Assembly: GCA_017861315.1 (NCBI GenBank)
Contig: JAGFXP010000007.1
Span: 21,489 to 85,488 of the forward strand
Reading direction: 5' to 3'
Origin: Bacillota bacterium
GTDB lineage: Bacteria; Bacillota; Clostridia; Clostridiales; Clostridiaceae
Length of the DNA stretch: 64,000 nt
Both the position numbers and the translations under genes were made by a program. Each line of letters starts with the position of its first letter. Position 1 is the first letter of the stretch. Under the pieces are notes generated by a model. It searched no databases, had not been told where the DNA came from, and saw nothing but the letters and a program-made list of their open reading frames with translations. Below, piece after piece: positions 27,108 through 37,313 of this stretch.

Positions 27108-28289
27108 ATGAATAAAAAAGATTTAGCAGATTTAAGGAAAGAGTTTAAACTTACGACATACAAGCTGTCGGTGAAGGAAATATACAGCGTTTATTTGAAA
27201 AAGGATAATAAGTCAATTGTAATGAAGGAACTCAATTATCTTGACATGATGGAGATTGAAAAGAGGGAGCTTTATCTTGGGAACTTCAAGAAAGTCCTGA
27301 CGGGCCCTATAGATTCAAAGATTTTTGAACTTGATTTCAAGACAGCCGACCCAGAAAGCACTGAGAATGCCCAGGCGGTTTTGTATAATTGCTTGAATTC
27401 AGGGGGGAGCATTGTGGAATATGCGGATAAAATAGTCGAAAAAATAGCTGAAAACTATAATTATGAAACGGATATAGTCATTAACTTTGTAAAAGCTGAA
27501 TACTTGAAAGGCAATAGGAACAGGAGCAAGGAAGCTGATGAGGCAGCCGATGATCAGGTTCAGGCTGTGGAATTTATCCTGTGCAGCATAAATAAAGTGG
27601 ATGTTCCTAAAAAGGTTTTGAAATTCGATTATTCGGAGATGACATTTAAACCTAGTTCAGGCATAGACGTGGAGGTTAATTTGAAATCACCGCTTGATGG
27701 ATTCGTGTTCCCAGGCATCGGCAGCGAATTCGTCGATGTAAATAAAATAATATACTATTCCTCTGCTTCAAAGAACATGAATGCATCTTTCATAGAGAAT
27801 GTACTGGGGTGCAGCTTGAAGCCTACAGCAACAGAGGAAAAGGAAAGTTTCAACGCCATATTGCATACAGTTGTTGGAGACAGGATAAAGCCAGACACAA
27901 TGCAGGAGATATACGAGAAAATAAATGAGAAGCTTGAATATGCAGATGAAGACGATGGAGAAGAGCCTACCGTAGACATGAAGGAAATAACCAGGGTTTT
28001 GGAATCTACCGGCGTTGAAAACACTGAAATGGTGGAAAAGGCTTTTGAAGAGATCTGCGGAGGAGATTATGAATTCAAGGTTAAGAATATTGTGCCGGCT
28101 TTCGAAAGCAAATCAATAAAAATCGAAAATGAAAATACCAATATCACGATTACTCCGGGAGATTTAAGTTCGGTCAGACAGGTTATAGATAAGAACAAAA
28201 AGAAGTATCTATTGATCGAACTGACGGAAGATGTTGAAGTCAACGGATTCAAATTGGAAAATGAGGAGATAGAGTCCTTGGGTTTCTAA
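27108..28289 (+). CDS. DUF4317 family protein
   Basis: This 393-residue cytoplasmic protein of unknown function has the layout of DUF4317, a Clostridia family. It starts MNKKDLADLRKEFKL and has the segment AVEFILCSINKVDVPK near 160. PLDGFVFPGIGSEFVDVNKIIYY follows near 190-210. The middle carries an acidic stretch (ADEDDGEEPTVDMKEI), and the end carries KKYLLIELTEDVEVNGFKLE. No catalytic motif can be named. It has its own promoter, and its base composition is visibly AT-richer than the genes on both sides. It sits in the block that interrupts the ispA-dxs array. Confidence 0.8.
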   Translation: MNKKDLADLRKEFKLTTYKLSVKEIYSVYLKKDNKSIVMKELNYLDMMEIEKRELYLGNFKKVLTGPIDSKIFELDFKTADPESTENAQAVLYNCLNSGGSIVEYADKIVEKIAENYNYETDIVINFVKAEYLKGNRNRSKEADEAADDQVQAVEFILCSINKVDVPKKVLKFDYSEMTFKPSSGIDVEVNLKSPLDGFVFPGIGSEFVDVNKIIYYSSASKNMNASFIENVLGCSLKPTATEEKESFNAILHTVVGDRIKPDTMQEIYEKINEKLEYADEDDGEEPTVDMKEITRVLESTGVENTEMVEKAFEEICGGDYEFKVKNIVPAFESKSIKIENENTNITITPGDLSSVRQVIDKNKKKYLLIELTEDVEVNGFKLENEEIESLGF

Positions 28290-28379
28290 ATATCAATTAT
28301 TGTGAATAACCGAATTAAAGGATTTTAGGCAGGCCTATAGAAATATATAAGAATATAACATGCGAAAGGGGAATAAAGG

Positions 28380-29810
28380 ATGTTAAAAGTCTTACTTGCA
28401 GCCTCAGAGGCGGCTCCATTCATAAAAACGGGAGGACTTGCCGACGTTGCAGGCTCGCTCCCAAAGGAGCTTCTCAAAAAGGGTGCGGATGTCAGGGTCA
28501 TAATTCCAAAATACAGCGCGATACCGGACAAATACAAGGATTCGATGAAGTACATAGGATATACATTTGTGAAGCTGGGCTGGAGAAACCAGTACTGCGG
28601 CGTGTTCGAGTGCGTTCATGAAGGGATCACATTTTATTTTATAGATAATGAATACTATTTCAACAGAGAAAAGATATACGGCCACTATGACGAGGCGGAG
28701 ATGTTCGGATTTTTCTGCAAGGCTGTCCTGGAATCTCTTCAGGTGACCGGCTTCCAGCCGGACATAATCCACTGCAACGACTGGCATACAGGATACATAC
28801 CGGCTCTTGCGAGGATAAACCATGGCTGGGATAAATATTTCAATAAGATCAAGTTTGTTTACACCATACACAATCTCCAGTACCAGGGGATATTTCCATC
28901 AGGAGTCCTGGGAGAAATACTGGATATCGGTTACGAAAATTTCACGGCGGACAAGCTGGAATTCAAAGGGAACGTCAATTTCATGAAGGCGGGGATCGTA
29001 TACAGCGACCTTATTACAACTGTTAGCCCGTCCTATGCCGAGGAAGTGAAAATGCATCATTACGGCGAAGGCCTCGAGGGACTTCTCAATGCGAGGAAGG
29101 ATGATCTGCACGGCATTCTGAACGGTCTTGACTACGATGAATACAACCCTGAAACCGACAGGTACATCTACAAGAACTACAACATCGATAATTTCAAAAA
29201 CAAGGCTTTCAACAAAAGGTCCCTTCAGAATGAGCTGGGGCTTCCCGTTAAGGCTGATGTGCCGGTGATGAGCCTTATCTCGAGGCTTGTGCCGCAGAAG
29301 GGTATAGAGCTTCTCGAGCATGTCATAGAGGAGATAGCTGCAATGGACATGCAGTTCATCATTCTGGGTACGGGCGATTCGAAGTATGAAGAGCTCTTCA
29401 GACATATGGAGTGGAAATATCCCGAGAAGATTTCCGCGAATATGATGTTCAACAACCAGCTTTCGCACAGGATTTATGCCGGCTCGGACATGTTCCTCAT
29501 GCCTTCGAAATTCGAGCCTTGCGGTCTGAGCCAGCTGATAAGCCTCAGATACGGCACAATTCCCATTGTAAGGGAGACCGGCGGGCTTAAGGATACAGTC
29601 AAGCCTTTCAATGATCTGACAAACGAAGGCAACGGATTCAGCTTCGCAAACTACAACGCGCATGATATGCTCTATACGATCCAGAGGGCTGAAAGATTTT
29701 TTCAGGACAAGAAGATATGGCACATGCTGGTAAAAAGATCAATGGAGATGGATAACAGCTGGGGAAAATCTGCAGAGAAATACATGGAATTGTACGAGAA
29801 ACTCGTTTAA
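28380..29810 (+). CDS. glgA: Glycogen (starch) synthase, GT5 family
   Basis: This 476-residue GT5 glucosyltransferase adds glucose from ADP-glucose to alpha-1,4-glucan. The donor-site motif FIKTGGLADVAGSLPKEL (with the conserved Lys), the HCNDWHTG stretch and the C-terminal EPCGLSQLISLRYGTIPIV with ETGGLKDTV are all intact. It begins a three-gene alpha-glucan cluster, 23 bp before a second, divergent synthase. No glgC, glgB or glgP gene is in the window, so the ADP-glucose source and branching enzyme lie elsewhere. Confidence 0.94.
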   Translation: MLKVLLAASEAAPFIKTGGLADVAGSLPKELLKKGADVRVIIPKYSAIPDKYKDSMKYIGYTFVKLGWRNQYCGVFECVHEGITFYFIDNEYYFNREKIYGHYDEAEMFGFFCKAVLESLQVTGFQPDIIHCNDWHTGYIPALARINHGWDKYFNKIKFVYTIHNLQYQGIFPSGVLGEILDIGYENFTADKLEFKGNVNFMKAGIVYSDLITTVSPSYAEEVKMHHYGEGLEGLLNARKDDLHGILNGLDYDEYNPETDRYIYKNYNIDNFKNKAFNKRSLQNELGLPVKADVPVMSLISRLVPQKGIELLEHVIEEIAAMDMQFIILGTGDSKYEELFRHMEWKYPEKISANMMFNNQLSHRIYAGSDMFLMPSKFEPCGLSQLISLRYGTIPIVRETGGLKDTVKPFNDLTNEGNGFSFANYNAHDMLYTIQRAERFFQDKKIWHMLVKRSMEMDNSWGKSAEKYMELYEKLV

Positions 29811-29832
29811 ATATGTTTTAGGAGAAGATGCT

Positions 29833-31224
29833 ATGGCTAGAAAAATAAAAGTGCTCTATGTTTCCGCGGAATGCTCACCGTACTCAGGCGCCGGCGGCCT
29901 GGGCGAAGTTGCTGGCGCCCTTCCCGGGGCAATTGCAGAGCAGGACATAGATATTAGGAGGATAGTTCCCCTTCACAGGGAGACAACTCAAAAGCTGAGA
30001 TTCAGGAGCAATTTCCCGGTAAAAATGGGAGACAGATATCAGACCTGCCTGGTCAAATATGATTTTGAAGAAAAGGAAGTGCCTACATATTTTGTCGGCA
30101 ACGACTACTATTTCAACCGCGACGGAATATACAAGCAGTACGATGACGGAGAAAGGTTCCTTTTTTTCTGCAAGGCTGTTGTAGGGTTCCTGGAGGATAC
30201 ATCATTCAAACCTGACATAATTCACATCAACGACTGGCATGCAGGAATGATACCCATGCTTCTCAAGAGCAGCGGGCTGAATTTCAAGACCGTCAACACC
30301 ATCCATAACCTCATATACAACGGCTGGATAGGCGCGGAATACCTTCAGGACGAAAACCTGCCGATGGAATATCTGACGAGAATAGACTATCCCAACCTTC
30401 TCAATTTCATGAAGGCGGGCATAATCTACTCGGACGTAATAACAACCGTGAGCAGTACCTTTGCAGGCGAGATGCAGGATGAAGGGAAGGGCTTCGGCAT
30501 GGAGGAGCTCCTGAGGGAAAAGGGAGGTGTCATAGGTATACTGAACGGGGTCGATGCCGAGAAATATAATCCGGTATCGGACAGCGAGATATATGCAAAC
30601 TACTCCCATAAAAATGCCGCTGCGAAAAAGGAAAACAAGAAGAGCCTTCAAAGGGAATTCGGCCTTGATGAAAGTGATGTGCCCATAATCTCTGCGGTGA
30701 CACGCCTGGAGGACCAGAAGGGGATAGACATACTCATAGAATCGATTGAAACTTTCAGGGGAGAGTGCCAGTTCGTAATACTTGGGTCTGGCAGGAAGGT
30801 ATACGAAGATAAACTTCTGTCTCTGTGTTCGAAGCACCCGGGCAGGATCGCAGTCAGGATAGGTTACAGCCTTGAGGCTGCAAAGAAGATATATGCTGGC
30901 AGCGACATCTATGTTATGCCTTCGCTGTATGAGCCCGGCGGCATGGGACAGCTGATTGCCATGAGATACGGCACGGTACCGGTAGTAAGAGGCACAGGCG
31001 GCCTGAGGGATACTGTGGAGGATTTTGAGGTCAACAGGAAAAAGGGGACCGGATTTTTATTTGAAAGGTATTCGCACCTGGATCTGAACGGCGCACTGGA
31101 AAAGGCGGTCGGCCTCTACAATACACCTGAATGGAGCCAGATAGTCGGGAACTGCATGAAACACGACGTCTCCTGGAAGAAAGCTGGCAAAAAATATGCG
31201 GATCTGTACAGAGAGATTGTTTAG
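29833..31224 (+). CDS. Divergent second glycogen synthase-like glycosyltransferase (GT5)
   Basis: This 463-residue paralogue of the preceding gene has the same GT5 layout (HINDWHAGMIPML, GILNGVDAEKYNP, VTRLEDQKGIDIL). Key donor-site positions differ. Where GlgA has KTGGLADV it reads GAGGLGEV, so the conserved Lys is missing. EPCGLSQL is replaced by EPGGMGQL. It may use another donor or acceptor or act as a partner subunit. Nothing in the sequence decides this. It begins 22 bp after glgA and precedes the GH13 gene by 14 bp. The pair most likely arose by old tandem duplication, since the two are well diverged along their whole length. Confidence 0.85.
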   Translation: MARKIKVLYVSAECSPYSGAGGLGEVAGALPGAIAEQDIDIRRIVPLHRETTQKLRFRSNFPVKMGDRYQTCLVKYDFEEKEVPTYFVGNDYYFNRDGIYKQYDDGERFLFFCKAVVGFLEDTSFKPDIIHINDWHAGMIPMLLKSSGLNFKTVNTIHNLIYNGWIGAEYLQDENLPMEYLTRIDYPNLLNFMKAGIIYSDVITTVSSTFAGEMQDEGKGFGMEELLREKGGVIGILNGVDAEKYNPVSDSEIYANYSHKNAAAKKENKKSLQREFGLDESDVPIISAVTRLEDQKGIDILIESIETFRGECQFVILGSGRKVYEDKLLSLCSKHPGRIAVRIGYSLEAAKKIYAGSDIYVMPSLYEPGGMGQLIAMRYGTVPVVRGTGGLRDTVEDFEVNRKKGTGFLFERYSHLDLNGALEKAVGLYNTPEWSQIVGNCMKHDVSWKKAGKKYADLYREIV

Positions 31225-31238
31225 AAAGGGGAATGTGA

Positions 31239-33179
31239 ATGATATATTATAATTCACACAATCCGTTTTATAAAAGCCCCTTCGGAGCTGTTAAGACTGA
31301 TGAACAAATCAAGGTAAGGATAAGGATCGATACAGCGGTGAAACCCCAGTCTGTCAGCTTGAGGATCTGGACGGGAGAGAATGAGCTGAGAATCAAGATG
31401 ACACAGGATTATGATCCGGTGATTTTTTCCTGTGAATTCAGAGCTCCGGCTGAACCTGTTCTAATTTGGTACTACTTCATCATTGAAACGAGGAGCGGCA
31501 CGAAATACTACGGAAACAACAAGGCCCAGCTGGGAGGAGAAGGGAAGGTTTATGAATACCCTCCCGATTCATACCAGATCACGGTGTACAAAAAGGATTA
31601 CAAAACTCCGGACTGGTTCAAGGACGGCGTTATGTACCAGATATTCGTGGACAGGTTCTGCAACGGAAACGAGGACGGCTCTGTAAAGGCAAAGGAGAGC
31701 GATTACAAGATCCATGAAAACTGGGATGAGATACCGGAATACGGACATGAGGACTACAGGGCAAATGATTTCTTCGGGGGGAACCTCAAGGGGGTCATCA
31801 AAAAGATCCCTTATCTGAAGGAGCTCGGCATAAGCGTAATATATCTCAATCCTATATTCGAAGCATATTCAAACCATAAGTACGATACGGGAGACTACAC
31901 AAAGATAGATCCCATGTTCGGAGATATGGATGATTTCAGGGAGCTGTGCAGCAAAGCTAAGGAAAATGGGATCAGCATAATACTGGACGGGGTTTTCAAC
32001 CATACAGGAAGCAACAGCCTTTATTTCAACAAGGACGGCAAATACGATTCCGTCGGAGCCTACCAGTCTGTGGATTCAAAATACTATCCCTGGTACAGCT
32101 TCACAAACCATCCCGAGGAATATGAATGCTGGTGGGGTTTCAAGACACTTCCTAATGTAAACGAAATTGAGGGATCCTTTGAGGACTTCATTGTATTCTC
32201 ATCCGACAGCATTGTCAAAAGGTGGATAAGCGAAGGCGCATCGGGATGGAGGCTTGACGTGGCAGACGAGCTTCCTGAAAAATTCATCCGTGATATCCGC
32301 AGGGAAGTCAAGAGGGAAAACAGCGATGCGGTCATCATAGGTGAGGTTTGGGAGGATGCATCAAACAAGGTGAGCTACGGCGAACTGAGAAGCTACCTGC
32401 TGGGAGACGAGCTGGATTCGGTGATGAACTACCCTTTCAGAAGCATCCTCCTGAGCTTCCTTCACGGAGGTATAGACGGGGAAAGATTCAAGCAGGAGAT
32501 ATACAGCCAACATGAGAATTATCCGCCCGAGAGCTTTTATTCCCTGATGAACCTCGTGGGAAGCCATGACAGGGCAAGAATAAAAACGGTTCTCGGCGAG
32601 GCGCCCGTCGAATATAACCTTAGCCTGCATGAAATTGCAAACTACAAGCTTTCGGAGGACAAGGAACAGCTGGCCAACAAGAATATAAGGCTTGCGGCGG
32701 CAGTCCAGATGACGTTTCCGGGGGTTCCAAGCATATATTACGGCGATGAAGCGGGAATGCAGGGTTACAAGGACCCTTTCAACAGGGGGACATATCCCTG
32801 GGGAAACGAAGACAAGTCCCTTGTAAAATGGTACAAAGACATAATAAGTGTGAGAAACGGGACGGACTGCCTCAGGACCGGTGTTTTCAAGCTGGATTAC
32901 TGTGCAAATGACATAATTTCATATATCAGGTATATCAGGGACGGCAAAGATGTATTCGGGAACCCCAAGGACGACGGCTTTGCGCTGGTTGTTCTTAACA
33001 GGAGCGCCGATGCGGGAAGATGGGTGGAAATTGACATCCATGAAACCGAATCGGAGTATTTATATGATGCAATGGATCCGAATTACAGGGTGCCGGTTAT
33101 TGACAGCAAAGCGAGGCTCCATATACATCCCCTGCAATGCAGGATACTTTTGGATAAACAGGCTTCCGGCATGAGATGA
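31239..33179 (+). CDS. GH13 alpha-amylase family enzyme (neopullulanase/cyclomaltodextrinase type)
   Basis: This is a 646-residue glycoside hydrolase. An N-terminal beta domain of about 125 residues (ending before [18 protein letters not shown]) resembles CBM34 found in neopullulanase-like enzymes. The TIM barrel shows the four GH13 regions: [17 protein letters not shown] (nucleophile Asp), IIGEVWED (acid/base Glu) and LVGSHDRAR (third Asp). There is no signal peptide, so it acts on intracellular maltodextrins or glycogen fragments. It shares the operon with the two synthases. The last codons and stop lie inside the terminator stem. Confidence 0.93.
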   Translation: MIYYNSHNPFYKSPFGAVKTDEQIKVRIRIDTAVKPQSVSLRIWTGENELRIKMTQDYDPVIFSCEFRAPAEPVLIWYYFIIETRSGTKYYGNNKAQLGGEGKVYEYPPDSYQITVYKKDYKTPDWFKDGVMYQIFVDRFCNGNEDGSVKAKESDYKIHENWDEIPEYGHEDYRANDFFGGNLKGVIKKIPYLKELGISVIYLNPIFEAYSNHKYDTGDYTKIDPMFGDMDDFRELCSKAKENGISIILDGVFNHTGSNSLYFNKDGKYDSVGAYQSVDSKYYPWYSFTNHPEEYECWWGFKTLPNVNEIEGSFEDFIVFSSDSIVKRWISEGASGWRLDVADELPEKFIRDIRREVKRENSDAVIIGEVWEDASNKVSYGELRSYLLGDELDSVMNYPFRSILLSFLHGGIDGERFKQEIYSQHENYPPESFYSLMNLVGSHDRARIKTVLGEAPVEYNLSLHEIANYKLSEDKEQLANKNIRLAAAVQMTFPGVPSIYYGDEAGMQGYKDPFNRGTYPWGNEDKSLVKWYKDIISVRNGTDCLRTGVFKLDYCANDIISYIRYIRDGKDVFGNPKDDGFALVVLNRSADAGRWVEIDIHETESEYLYDAMDPNYRVPVIDSKARLHIHPLQCRILLDKQASGMR

Positions 33180-33198
33180 TTGCCGGAAGCTGTTTTTT
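33162..33198 (+). terminator. Terminator overlapping the stop codon of the GH13 gene
   Basis: The perfect 10-bp stem GCTTCCGGCA/TGCCGGAAGC (33162-33171 and 33181-33190) contains the TGA stop in its loop and is followed by TGTTTTTT. Confidence 0.9.
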
Positions 33199-33307
33199 AG
33201 CCTTATCCGCTTATAAAGATGCTTTGATTTTTTTGCATAATAATGCTAAGATAAGAATATATTTATGCATTGTTTTATACAGTGCAGGTGAAGAGGAAGC
33301 GAAAAAG

Positions 33308-35185
33308 ATGTATAAAATACTCGATAACATAAAAGATGTAAACGAAATGAAGCATCTGACTATATATGAAAAGGAACTGTTGTCGGAGGAGATAAGGGAA
33401 TTCCTGATAGACAAGGTTTCAAAAACAGGGGGGCACCTTGCATCTAATCTTGGTGTGGTGGAGCTAACCATAAGCCTGTTCAGCATTTTCGATTTGAATA
33501 AAGACAAGCTTATATGGGATGTGGGTCACCAGTCATATGTGCACAAGATACTGACCGGCAGGGCGAAAGGGTTTGACAATCTGAGACAGTACGGCGGCTT
33601 GAGCGGGTTTCCGAAAAAATCCGAAAGCGTATATGATTTTTTTGACACGGGTCACAGCAGCACATCCATATCTGCGGCACTGGGCATGGCGACGGCCAGG
33701 GACCTCAAAGGTGAAAAGCACGAGGTCGTTGCGGTAATAGGCGACGGTGCTCTGACCGGCGGAATGGCTTTCGAAGCACTTAACGACCTGGGATACAGGA
33801 AGTCGAAGGTAATCATAATACTCAACGATAACCAGATGTCCATTGCAAAAAACGTCGGCGGGTTGTCAAGCTACCTCAGAAGGCTTAGGAGCGATCCGAA
33901 ATACGCTAAATTCAAGGAAGAGCTTGAGCTTAACATAAAGAAAATACCGAATATAGGTCCCGGGGTTGCCAGGACGCTTGAAAGGATAAAGAACGGCATC
34001 AAGCAGATGGTTGTGCCCGGGATGCTGTTCGAGGACATGGGAGTGAAATACCTGGGACCTGTAGACGGCCATGATATAACTGAACTTACCAGGATGCTGT
34101 ATTCGGCGAGAGCCCTGAAAGGGCCTGTCATAATACATGTCAAAACCCAGAAGGGAAAGGGCTATGAGCATGCGGAAAAGAGGCCAGACAAGTTCCACGG
34201 CATAGGTCCCTTCGACTGTGACAGCGGAGAGATCAACAGCTGCCCTGACTGCACAACCTATTCCAAGGCTTTCGGGGACAGCATGATAAGGCAGGCTGAA
34301 AAGAACAAATATGTTGTTGCGCTGACTGCGGCGATGAGGGACGGTACGGGGCTCAAGGATTACTCGGAGCTGTTCCCGGAAAGGTTCTTCGATGTAGGGA
34401 TAGCAGAGCAGCATGCTGTAACCCTGGCTGCAGGTATGGCAAAGGAAGGGCTCAGGCCTGTATTTGCAGTATATTCAACATTTCTGCAGAGAGCATATGA
34501 TCAGATACTCCACGATGTATGCATCCAGAATCTCCCGGTGGTATTCGCCATAGACAGGGCTGGCCTTGTGGGAGAGGACGGGGAGACTCATCAGGGGATT
34601 TTCGACCTGTCTTTCCTGTCACACATACCCAATATAGTCATCGCTGCTCCGAAATGCACGGGTGAGATGGACAGCCTGTTTGATTGGGCTCTGAAGCAGG
34701 ATTTTCCCGTTGCGGTCAGATACCCTAGAGGAGGAGACAGTGAACATTTCTGCATGCCTTCCGTCAGGGAGTTTGAGCTCGGAAAATGGGAAATGCTATG
34801 CGGAGAGGGAGATGTCGCAGTGATTGCAACAGGCAGAATGGTTCAGACTGCATTGGAAGCAGGAGAGCTGCTGGCTGCATCGGGGATAAAGGTAAGGATA
34901 ATCAACGGGTGCTTCATCAAGCCTATCGACTCAGGCATGCTGAAAGAGCTTGCGGCTGAAAAAGTGGATATTGTAACCATTGAGGACAACATTATCAGCG
35001 GCGGGTTTGGCATGCAGATCCTGGAGGAGATGAAGAGCCTGAACAATAACGCACGGATTCTTAATCTGGGCTTCGAGGATAAATTCATACAGCACGGAAG
35101 CACAAGTCTGCTGTTCGAGAGCAACGGGCTTGATGCGGCCGGAATCAGGACTAGTATTGAAAACTTTATTAACACGAAGGAGTAG
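33308..35185 (+). CDS. dxs: 1-deoxy-D-xylulose-5-phosphate synthase
   Basis: This 625-residue thiamine-diphosphate enzyme condenses pyruvate with glyceraldehyde-3-phosphate, the first step of the non-mevalonate isoprenoid pathway. The TPP motif is [16 protein letters not shown] through LNDNQMS. The pyrimidine domain contains [15 protein letters not shown], and [13 protein letters not shown] is present. ATG 33308 is preferred (GAAGAGG upstream, start MYKILDNI as in the family). The open frame extends upstream without a good site. It provides precursors for ispA, from which it is separated by the glucan cluster. It is followed 3 bp later by tlyA. Confidence 0.97.
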   Translation: MYKILDNIKDVNEMKHLTIYEKELLSEEIREFLIDKVSKTGGHLASNLGVVELTISLFSIFDLNKDKLIWDVGHQSYVHKILTGRAKGFDNLRQYGGLSGFPKKSESVYDFFDTGHSSTSISAALGMATARDLKGEKHEVVAVIGDGALTGGMAFEALNDLGYRKSKVIIILNDNQMSIAKNVGGLSSYLRRLRSDPKYAKFKEELELNIKKIPNIGPGVARTLERIKNGIKQMVVPGMLFEDMGVKYLGPVDGHDITELTRMLYSARALKGPVIIHVKTQKGKGYEHAEKRPDKFHGIGPFDCDSGEINSCPDCTTYSKAFGDSMIRQAEKNKYVVALTAAMRDGTGLKDYSELFPERFFDVGIAEQHAVTLAAGMAKEGLRPVFAVYSTFLQRAYDQILHDVCIQNLPVVFAIDRAGLVGEDGETHQGIFDLSFLSHIPNIVIAAPKCTGEMDSLFDWALKQDFPVAVRYPRGGDSEHFCMPSVREFELGKWEMLCGEGDVAVIATGRMVQTALEAGELLAASGIKVRIINGCFIKPIDSGMLKELAAEKVDIVTIEDNIISGGFGMQILEEMKSLNNNARILNLGFEDKFIQHGSTSLLFESNGLDAAGIRTSIENFINTKE

Positions 35186-35188
35186 AAT

Positions 35189-36010
35189 ATGGCAGAGACG
35201 AAGGAAAGGCTTGACGTTCTGTTGGTAAAAAAAGATATTTTTAAGTCAAGGGAAAGGGCAAGAGCCAGCATTATGGCCGGAGAAATATTTGTCGACGGAC
35301 AAAGGGTCGACAAATGCGGGGAGAAAGTCCGTGAAAATGCCGATATAGTATTCAAGGGGCAGGAACTGCAATATGTAAGCAGGGGCGGGCTGAAGCTTGA
35401 GAAAGCTATAAAAAAATTCGGCATTAACCTTGAAGGGAAGGTATGTCTCGATATAGGCGCATCGACAGGCGGCTTCACCGACTGCATGCTTCAGAACGGT
35501 GCGGCAAAGGTCTTCGCAATAGACGTGGGCTACGGCCAGTTTGCCTGGAAGCTGAGGACAGACCCCAGGGTTGTATGCATGGAGAGGACGAATGTAAGAT
35601 ATGTAACACCCGAGGAGCTTGGAGAGCTGGCTGATTTTGCAAGCATCGACGTTTCTTTCATCTCTCTTACAAAGGTGGTTCCTGTTGTGCTTGATCTGCT
35701 GAAGGAAGACGGGGAGATAATGGCTCTCATCAAACCTCAGTTTGAAGCGGGGCGAGACAAGGTTGGGAAAAAGGGAGTCGTCAGGGAAAAGTCAACACAC
35801 CTGGAGGTTATAAAAAAGATATATGATTTTATCAAGGCGGAAGGCTGCAGTGTTATTGATGCCGATTACTCGCCTATAAAGGGTCCGGAGGGAAATATAG
35901 AGTATCTTATCTACTTCACAAAGGCTGAAATAGAGAATGAGAAGCTCATAGAGGATCTGAACGGCATAGTAGAGGAATCCCATGCGGACCTGAACAGGGA
36001 GGCGCTATGA
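35189..36010 (+). CDS. tlyA: TlyA family rRNA (cytidine-2'-O)-methyltransferase
   Basis: This 273-residue protein has an N-terminal S4 RNA-binding domain (RLDVLLVKKDIFKSRERARASI, GEIFVDGQRV). An FtsJ-like SAM methyltransferase domain follows, with DIGASTGGFTDCML, SIDVSFISL and ALIKPQFEAGRDKVGKKGVV. In homologues it 2'-O-methylates rRNA cytidines. Older names call it hemolysin A. Its position between dxs and nadK/argR is conserved in Firmicutes. Its stop overlaps the nadK start by 4 bp. Confidence 0.95.
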   Translation: MAETKERLDVLLVKKDIFKSRERARASIMAGEIFVDGQRVDKCGEKVRENADIVFKGQELQYVSRGGLKLEKAIKKFGINLEGKVCLDIGASTGGFTDCMLQNGAAKVFAIDVGYGQFAWKLRTDPRVVCMERTNVRYVTPEELGELADFASIDVSFISLTKVVPVVLDLLKEDGEIMALIKPQFEAGRDKVGKKGVVREKSTHLEVIKKIYDFIKAEGCSVIDADYSPIKGPEGNIEYLIYFTKAEIENEKLIEDLNGIVEESHADLNREAL

Positions 36011-36879
36011 AAACCATAGGCATAAACATAAACGTTTCAAAGGATCCTGACGGGAGCATTATGGAATCGGTCCTAAACGCGATCTATGAGGAAGACAGGA
36101 ATGTCAATGTTAAAATATTTGAAAACTCGGAGGGGCTTGAAAACGAAGCTACAGCACTTCTTGAGGCTCTCATAGTTCTTGGCGGCGACGGAACAATTCT
36201 TGGAGCAGCAAGAAAGATAGCCAGGTACAGCGTGCCTATTCTGGGAATCAACATAGGGCATCTCGGCTTTCTGACAGAAGTCGACAGCTCTGAAGCCAGG
36301 GAAGCGATAAAGAAACTGCTGAGACAGGAGTTTCATACGGAAGAAAGAGCCATGCTTTCCTGCAGCTTCGAATCTCAGGGTGAAGTAAAGAACTACAACG
36401 CACTTAACGAGGTTGTGATTTCCAAGGGAACCCTTGTCAAGATAATAAAGTACGATGTTTTTGTGGACAACGATTTTTACGGGACGTTTGTATCGGACGG
36501 AGTGCTTGTTTCGACGGCAACAGGCTCGACGGCGTACAATCTGTCCTGCGGAGGGCCGTTCGTTTATCCGACGATGGATGCAATGATCCTTTCTCCGATC
36601 TGTCCGCATTCCATGAACATGAGAAGCATGGTGCTTGGAAACAAGGTCAGCATAGATGTGGATCTAAACAAGAACAGCGAGAACGTTTTCCTGACGCTGG
36701 ATGGACAGGAATGGATGGAGCTGGACAAGGTCAAGAAGGTCAGGATCACGGCTTCACCGGATAAATGCAAGCTAATACGGCTGGATGGTTCAAACTACTT
36801 TAAAGTGCTAAGAAAGAAGATTACATTTAGAACAAAGGAAGGCGAAGGTGAAGAGTATGAAAATAGCGAGACACGCTAA
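36007..36879 (+). CDS. nadK: NAD kinase
   Basis: This 290-residue enzyme phosphorylates NAD to NADP. It contains the GGDGT motif (VLGGDGTILGAARK), NIGHLGFLTE and the second conserved stretch TGSTAYNLSCGGP. It starts with ATG overlapping the tlyA stop (ATGA) and ends inside argR, which starts 23 bases before the nadK stop. This is typical of the compact recN-upstream array. Confidence 0.95.
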   Translation: MKTIGININVSKDPDGSIMESVLNAIYEEDRNVNVKIFENSEGLENEATALLEALIVLGGDGTILGAARKIARYSVPILGINIGHLGFLTEVDSSEAREAIKKLLRQEFHTEERAMLSCSFESQGEVKNYNALNEVVISKGTLVKIIKYDVFVDNDFYGTFVSDGVLVSTATGSTAYNLSCGGPFVYPTMDAMILSPICPHSMNMRSMVLGNKVSIDVDLNKNSENVFLTLDGQEWMELDKVKKVRITASPDKCKLIRLDGSNYFKVLRKKITFRTKEGEGEEYENSETR

Positions 36880-37309
36880 GATACTTGAAATAATCAATGC
36901 GAAAGACATAGAGACACAGGAGGAGCTTGCAGAGGAGCTGAAAAAGAGCGGCATGAATGTCACTCAGGCAACAGTCTCCAGGGACATAAAGGAGCTGAAG
37001 CTTATAAAGGTTCTTTCTGAAAGCGGTAAATACAAGTATGCCACGATAACACATACTGAAAGCTTCATGTCCAACAAGCTGGTAAACATATTCACACAGA
37101 CGGTAATCCATGTTGAAACTGTTGAGAATTTTGTAGTGGTAAGGACTATTTCCGGTTCCGCCTCCGCTGCAGCTGAGGCCATAGATTCACTGAATTTTGA
37201 CGGGATAGCAGGCACGCTGGCTGGTGACAACACCATATTCGTGCTGGCCAGGACACCTGAAAAGGCCCAGACTATAAGCCATAAAATGAAAAAGATGATA
37301 AGCGAGTAG
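36857..37309 (+). CDS. argR: Arginine repressor ArgR/AhrC
   Basis: This 150-residue regulator has an N-terminal winged helix-turn-helix (TQEELAEELKKSGMNVTQAT, SRDIKELKLIK). The C-terminal arginine-binding, hexamer-forming domain ends with the GTLAGDNTIFVLART motif. With arginine it represses biosynthesis and activates catabolism genes. No arg genes are in the window. Its location before recN is the conserved Firmicutes one. ATG 36857 has AAGGTG 6 nt upstream and is preferred over GTG 36848. Confidence 0.95.
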   Translation: MKIARHAKILEIINAKDIETQEELAEELKKSGMNVTQATVSRDIKELKLIKVLSESGKYKYATITHTESFMSNKLVNIFTQTVIHVETVENFVVVRTISGSASAAAEAIDSLNFDGIAGTLAGDNTIFVLARTPEKAQTISHKMKKMISE

Positions 37310-37313
37310 AAAG

